Positions 61,307 to 64,000 of a stretch of 64,000 nucleotides of DNA are shown piece after piece. Under the pieces are notes generated by a model. That model saw only the letters and a list, made by a program, of their open reading frames with translations. It was not told the origin of the DNA and ran no database searches. A program made the position numbers and the translations under genes. Origin of the DNA: Stutzerimonas stutzeri (lineage in GTDB: Bacteria > Pseudomonadota > Gammaproteobacteria > Pseudomonadales > Pseudomonadaceae); contig NZ_JANGEY010000003.1 in NCBI RefSeq assembly GCF_024451105.1, forward strand, positions 62,001 to 126,000, read 5' to 3'. Every line of letters starts with the position of its first letter. Within the stretch, counting starts at the first letter, position 1.

Positions 61307-62677
61307 ATGCATATCCCGTTTCGTAGAACCCTGCCGCTGGCGGCGCTGCTGATGCTGGTCGCCCAGGGCGGCTTGGCCAAGGTCTCCGGCGAGGAGGTGC
61401 AGAAACTCGGCAAGGAACTGACCTGCTTCGGCGCCGAACAGGCCGGCAACGCCGACGGCTCCATCCCGGCCTTCGCCGGCAAATGGCTGGGCACCCCGCC
61501 CGGCATCCGGTTCGCCGGCGTGGGCGCGCGCCACCCGGACCCCTACGCCGACGAGAAGCCGCTGTTCACCATCACCGCGCAGAACATGGCGCAGTACGCC
61601 GCGCGCCTGTCCGACGGGCAGCAGGCGCTGCTGCGCAAGTATCCGCAGAGCTTCGCCATCCCCGTCTACCCCAGCCACCGCGACTTCCGCCTCGACGACC
61701 TGCGCTGCGAGATCACCCGCAAGAACGCCCTGGTTGCCGAGCTGGAGGACGGCAACATGGGCGTGAAGGCCCTCAAGGGCGGCACGCCGTTCCCGATCCC
61801 GCAGAACGGCGACGAACTGCTGCGCAACATGCTGCTGCCGGCCTACGTCCTCGAGGAGGATGCGGTGTACGACCAGGCGGTGGTCTATCCGGACGGCAAG
61901 GCGGCCTGGGGCCAGATGCGCTACGAGATCCTCGACAAGACCGGCGGTCCGGAGGATCTCGGCCAGCCGACCACGGGGGTGTTCGCCTACTCGCGGGCAA
62001 CCGTGCTCAAGCCCGAACGGCAGAAGGGCGAGGCGTCGATGACCTACACCTACTTCAACGAGCTGACCAACCCGCAGACCAGCTGGCAGTACAACCCCGG
62101 CGCCCGGCGCGTACGCCAGTCCCCCGGCTTCGGCTTCGACATGCCGCTGGGCGTCGGCGGTTTCCGCACCATCGACGACGACCGCCTGTTCAACGGCTCG
62201 CCCGAGCGCTACGACTGGAAGCTGGTCGGCAAGCGCGAGCTGTACATCCCCTACAACGGCTACCGGCTGGAAGGCGCGGACGTGAAGTACGCCGACCTGC
62301 TCAAGGCCGGCAGCATCGACCCGCGCTTCATGCGCTACGAACCGCACCGCGTCTGGGTGCTGGAGGCCACCCTCAAGGAAGGCTATCGCCACCGCTACGC
62401 CAAGCGCGTGCTGTACATCGAGGAGGACAGCTGGCAGGCGGTGATGGCCGACAACTACGACGCGCGCGGCCAGCTGTGGCGCACCAACTTCATGAACACC
62501 TTCTACGCCTACGACGCCCGGGTGTTCCACGCCGGGGTCACGGTCTACCACGACCTGATGTCCGGGGCCTACCTCGCCGACCGCCTGACCAACGAGGGCG
62601 CGGCGCCGCGGCTCAACGGCGACCGGCTGAAGCCGTTCATGTACACCACCGACATGCTGCGCCAGGCGGGCCGCTGA
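61307..62677 (+). CDS. DUF1329 envelope protein (copy 2)
   Basis: A 456-residue secreted protein (signal peptide ending near GGLA-KVSG). It shares with copy 1 at 23694 the blocks AGNADGSIPAF, ADEKPLFTITAQNM, RRVRQSPGFGFDMP, NGSPERYDWK and LEATLKEGYRHRYAKR. The order is reversed here: DUF1329 first, DUF1302 second. The ATG at 61307 follows AGAGG; an in-frame GTG at 61280 has no ribosome site. Two different transport pairs could serve different steroids or different stages. Confidence 0.8.
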   Translation: MHIPFRRTLPLAALLMLVAQGGLAKVSGEEVQKLGKELTCFGAEQAGNADGSIPAFAGKWLGTPPGIRFAGVGARHPDPYADEKPLFTITAQNMAQYAARLSDGQQALLRKYPQSFAIPVYPSHRDFRLDDLRCEITRKNALVAELEDGNMGVKALKGGTPFPIPQNGDELLRNMLLPAYVLEEDAVYDQAVVYPDGKAAWGQMRYEILDKTGGPEDLGQPTTGVFAYSRATVLKPERQKGEASMTYTYFNELTNPQTSWQYNPGARRVRQSPGFGFDMPLGVGGFRTIDDDRLFNGSPERYDWKLVGKRELYIPYNGYRLEGADVKYADLLKAGSIDPRFMRYEPHRVWVLEATLKEGYRHRYAKRVLYIEEDSWQAVMADNYDARGQLWRTNFMNTFYAYDARVFHAGVTVYHDLMSGAYLADRLTNEGAAPRLNGDRLKPFMYTTDMLRQAGR

Positions 62678-62791
62678 GCGGACGGCGAAACGGGATTTCC
62701 TCACATATGGCTCGGTGACGACGGCCTGCCGCCGTCACCGCGACCTGCCGCGCCCCGAAGATCCGCGCGGCAGGCAATCGGGAGACAGAAG

Positions 62792-64000
62792 ATGAAGCAT
62801 TTTGCAGACAGGACGATGGTGAACGGCCGGCTGGGGCCATGGCTGCTCGGCGCCTGGTTGCTGCCCCTTGGCGCGCCGGCAGCGGCCGGGTCCTTCAGCC
62901 TGGGCGACGAAGTCAGCGCCGACTACACGCTGAACCTCTCCTACGGCGCAGCCTGGCGGCAGCACGACGCGGCGCGCGCCCTGGTGGACGGGCCGATCGA
63001 CCCGCAGAGCGGCCTGCCGACCACGGTCAACGCCGACGACGGCAACCGCAACTTCAAGGGCGGGGCGCTGATCAACAACCGGGTGGCGCTGCTCGGCGAA
63101 CTCGACCTGAAGTACCGCAACTACGGCGGCTTCGTGCGCGCCAGCACCTTCTACGACGACGTGTACTATCACGCCAACGACAACGACTCGCCGGAGACCA
63201 TCAACAAGCGCGGGATGCACGACCACTTCAGCTCGCAGGCCAGGAACCGCGCCGGCAGCCGCAGCCGCATCCTCGACGCCTATCTGTACGGCAACCTGCA
63301 GACCGGCGAGCAGTCGATGCTCAACCTGCGTGCCGGTCGCCAGGTGGTGCAGTGGGGGGAGAGCCTGTTCTTCCCCAACATCGCCGGCGCCCAGTCGCCC
63401 GCCGATGCCACCAAGGCCAACGTGCCGGCCGTCGAGGTGAAGGACATCCTGCTGCCGGTCGGCCAGTTGTTCGCCCAGTGGCAGCTCAACCCGGCGTTCG
63501 GCCTGGCGGCCTACTACCAGTACGAGTACAAGGCCACCGAGCTGGACCCGGTCGGCAGCTACTTCTCCTACGCCGACATGATCGGCCCGGGCGCCCAGTT
63601 CATCCATGCGGCGCCGGGCTTCACGATTCCCAAGGGCCCGGACATTGATCCGCGCGACAGCGGCCAGTGGGGGGTGAGCGCCCGTTTCGCCCTCGGCGCC
63701 GAGAGCGAGGCGAGCCTCTACTACCTGCGCTACCACGACAAGAACCCCAACGTGGTGATGAATTTCGAGGACGGTTTCCCGACCTCGTACAGCGTGGTGA
63801 ATTTCGACGACATCAAGCTGAGCGGGGCGAGCTTCTCGACCCGCCTGGGCGACGTCAACCTGGCCGGCGAGGTCAGCTACAAGGAAGATGTCCCGGTGCT
63901 GGTCGACTCGCTGATCGGCCCGTCCGCCTCCCGCGCGAAGGCCACCCAGGCGCAGCTCTCGGCGATCTACCTGACTGGCCCGATGCCGCTGTCGGACCAG
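62792..64000 (+). CDS. DUF1302 outer-membrane beta-barrel protein (copy 2), truncated by the window end
   Basis: At least 403 residues; the frame is open at the window end. Signal peptide (MKHFADRTMVNGRLG..., hydrophobic segment ending PAAAG-SF), then the DUF1302 blocks DDGNRNFKGGALINNR, VVQWGESLFFPN, FSYADMIGPGAQF and VNLAGEVSYKED, which match copy 1 (22099). It follows DUF1329 copy 2 and probably forms a two-gene unit with it. ATG at 62792 behind GGAGACAGAAG. Confidence 0.8.
   Translation, partial: MKHFADRTMVNGRLGPWLLGAWLLPLGAPAAAGSFSLGDEVSADYTLNLSYGAAWRQHDAARALVDGPIDPQSGLPTTVNADDGNRNFKGGALINNRVALLGELDLKYRNYGGFVRASTFYDDVYYHANDNDSPETINKRGMHDHFSSQARNRAGSRSRILDAYLYGNLQTGEQSMLNLRAGRQVVQWGESLFFPNIAGAQSPADATKANVPAVEVKDILLPVGQLFAQWQLNPAFGLAAYYQYEYKATELDPVGSYFSYADMIGPGAQFIHAAPGFTIPKGPDIDPRDSGQWGVSARFALGAESEASLYYLRYHDKNPNVVMNFEDGFPTSYSVVNFDDIKLSGASFSTRLGDVNLAGEVSYKEDVPVLVDSLIGPSASRAKATQAQLSAIYLTGPMPLSDQ

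Noticed and set aside
60029-62704. 891-codon minus-strand frame spanning the saccharopine-dehydrogenase-like and DUF1329 genes
   Set aside because: It crosses two plus-strand genes with signal peptide or cofactor motifs and has no recognisable domain.
1-64000. CRISPR arrays, tRNA or rRNA genes, intact insertion sequences
   Set aside because: No regularly spaced direct repeats with unique spacers, no tRNA-like cloverleaf, and no transposase were seen. The tandem array at 18023 has no spacers.

Overview
The window looks like a chromosomal stretch of a high-GC Pseudomonas-type gammaproteobacterium. Genes are dense and almost purely G/C at third codon positions, with ATG/GTG/TTG starts behind AGGAG-like ribosome binding sites. 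The gene families (CbiG/CobJ type cobJ, split pntAA/pntAB, LuxR regulators of TeiR type, DUF1302/DUF1329 envelope proteins, MMPL-type RND proteins) fit that group. The genus is an inference from gene content; no rRNA or tRNA gene was seen. Two themes dominate: a scattered steroid-degradation regulon (about 1-25 kb and 44-64 kb), and between them a self-contained biosynthetic operon under MerR-type control (25.2-41.3 kb).

Steroid part, left arm (1-25.1 kb): the end of cobJ; an IpdF-like short-chain dehydrogenase (SDR) with a MaoC hydratase and a FadA6-like thiolase (steroid C/D-ring beta-oxidation); a YCF48-like protein plus MMPL transporter; a LuxR regulator; 3-alpha-hydroxysteroid dehydrogenase hsdA; another SDR; a KshA-like Rieske oxygenase (ring opening); etfBA; an enoyl-CoA hydratase; pntAA-pntAB-pntB transhydrogenase; a second YCF48/MMPL module; and a DUF1302 porin with DUF1329. 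Right arm (44-64 kb): a Baeyer-Villiger monooxygenase, a 3-ketosteroid delta4(5-alpha)-dehydrogenase-like flavoprotein, an Old Yellow Enzyme, SDRs, an EthD-like protein, a 3beta/17beta-hydroxysteroid dehydrogenase, a second LuxR regulator, a DAO-type oxidoreductase, a saccharopine-dehydrogenase-like protein, and a second DUF1329/DUF1302 pair that runs off the window. A shared palindrome, TAGTCCG-N2-CGGACKA, stands in front of most of these units and is a candidate operator for a LuxR regulator. A directional 57-94 bp inverted repeat separates many steroid genes but is absent from the central biosynthetic locus.

Central locus (25.2-41.3 kb): one apparently continuous operon encodes an acyl carrier protein with a C-terminal zinc ribbon, two intact ketosynthases each paired with a degenerate partner lacking catalytic residues, a class III aminotransferase fused to an acyl-ACP-reductase-like domain, two SDR reductases, a DUF1302-like barrel, a LolA-like periplasmic carrier and an MMPL exporter. 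A divergent MerR regulator and an FMN quinone reductase follow. MerR-type promoters of identical geometry (TTGACT-N18-TTTAG) stand before the carrier gene and before the reductase. My inference is a polyketide/fatty-acid-like chain released as an aldehyde, aminated to a primary amine, and moved to the outer membrane. I do not recognise this set as a characterised pathway.

Between the themes (41.4-44 kb) is a patchwork: a truncated copy of the Baeyer-Villiger monooxygenase 3' end, a VOC protein and an AT-richer HEPN-like gene. At 51-56 kb is a housekeeping/redox patch with a LysR regulator, a cytochrome b561/YceI deletion scar, pirin and a broken second pirin, an azoreductase, DUF1289, a secreted protein of unknown function and a glutathionyl-hydroquinone reductase.
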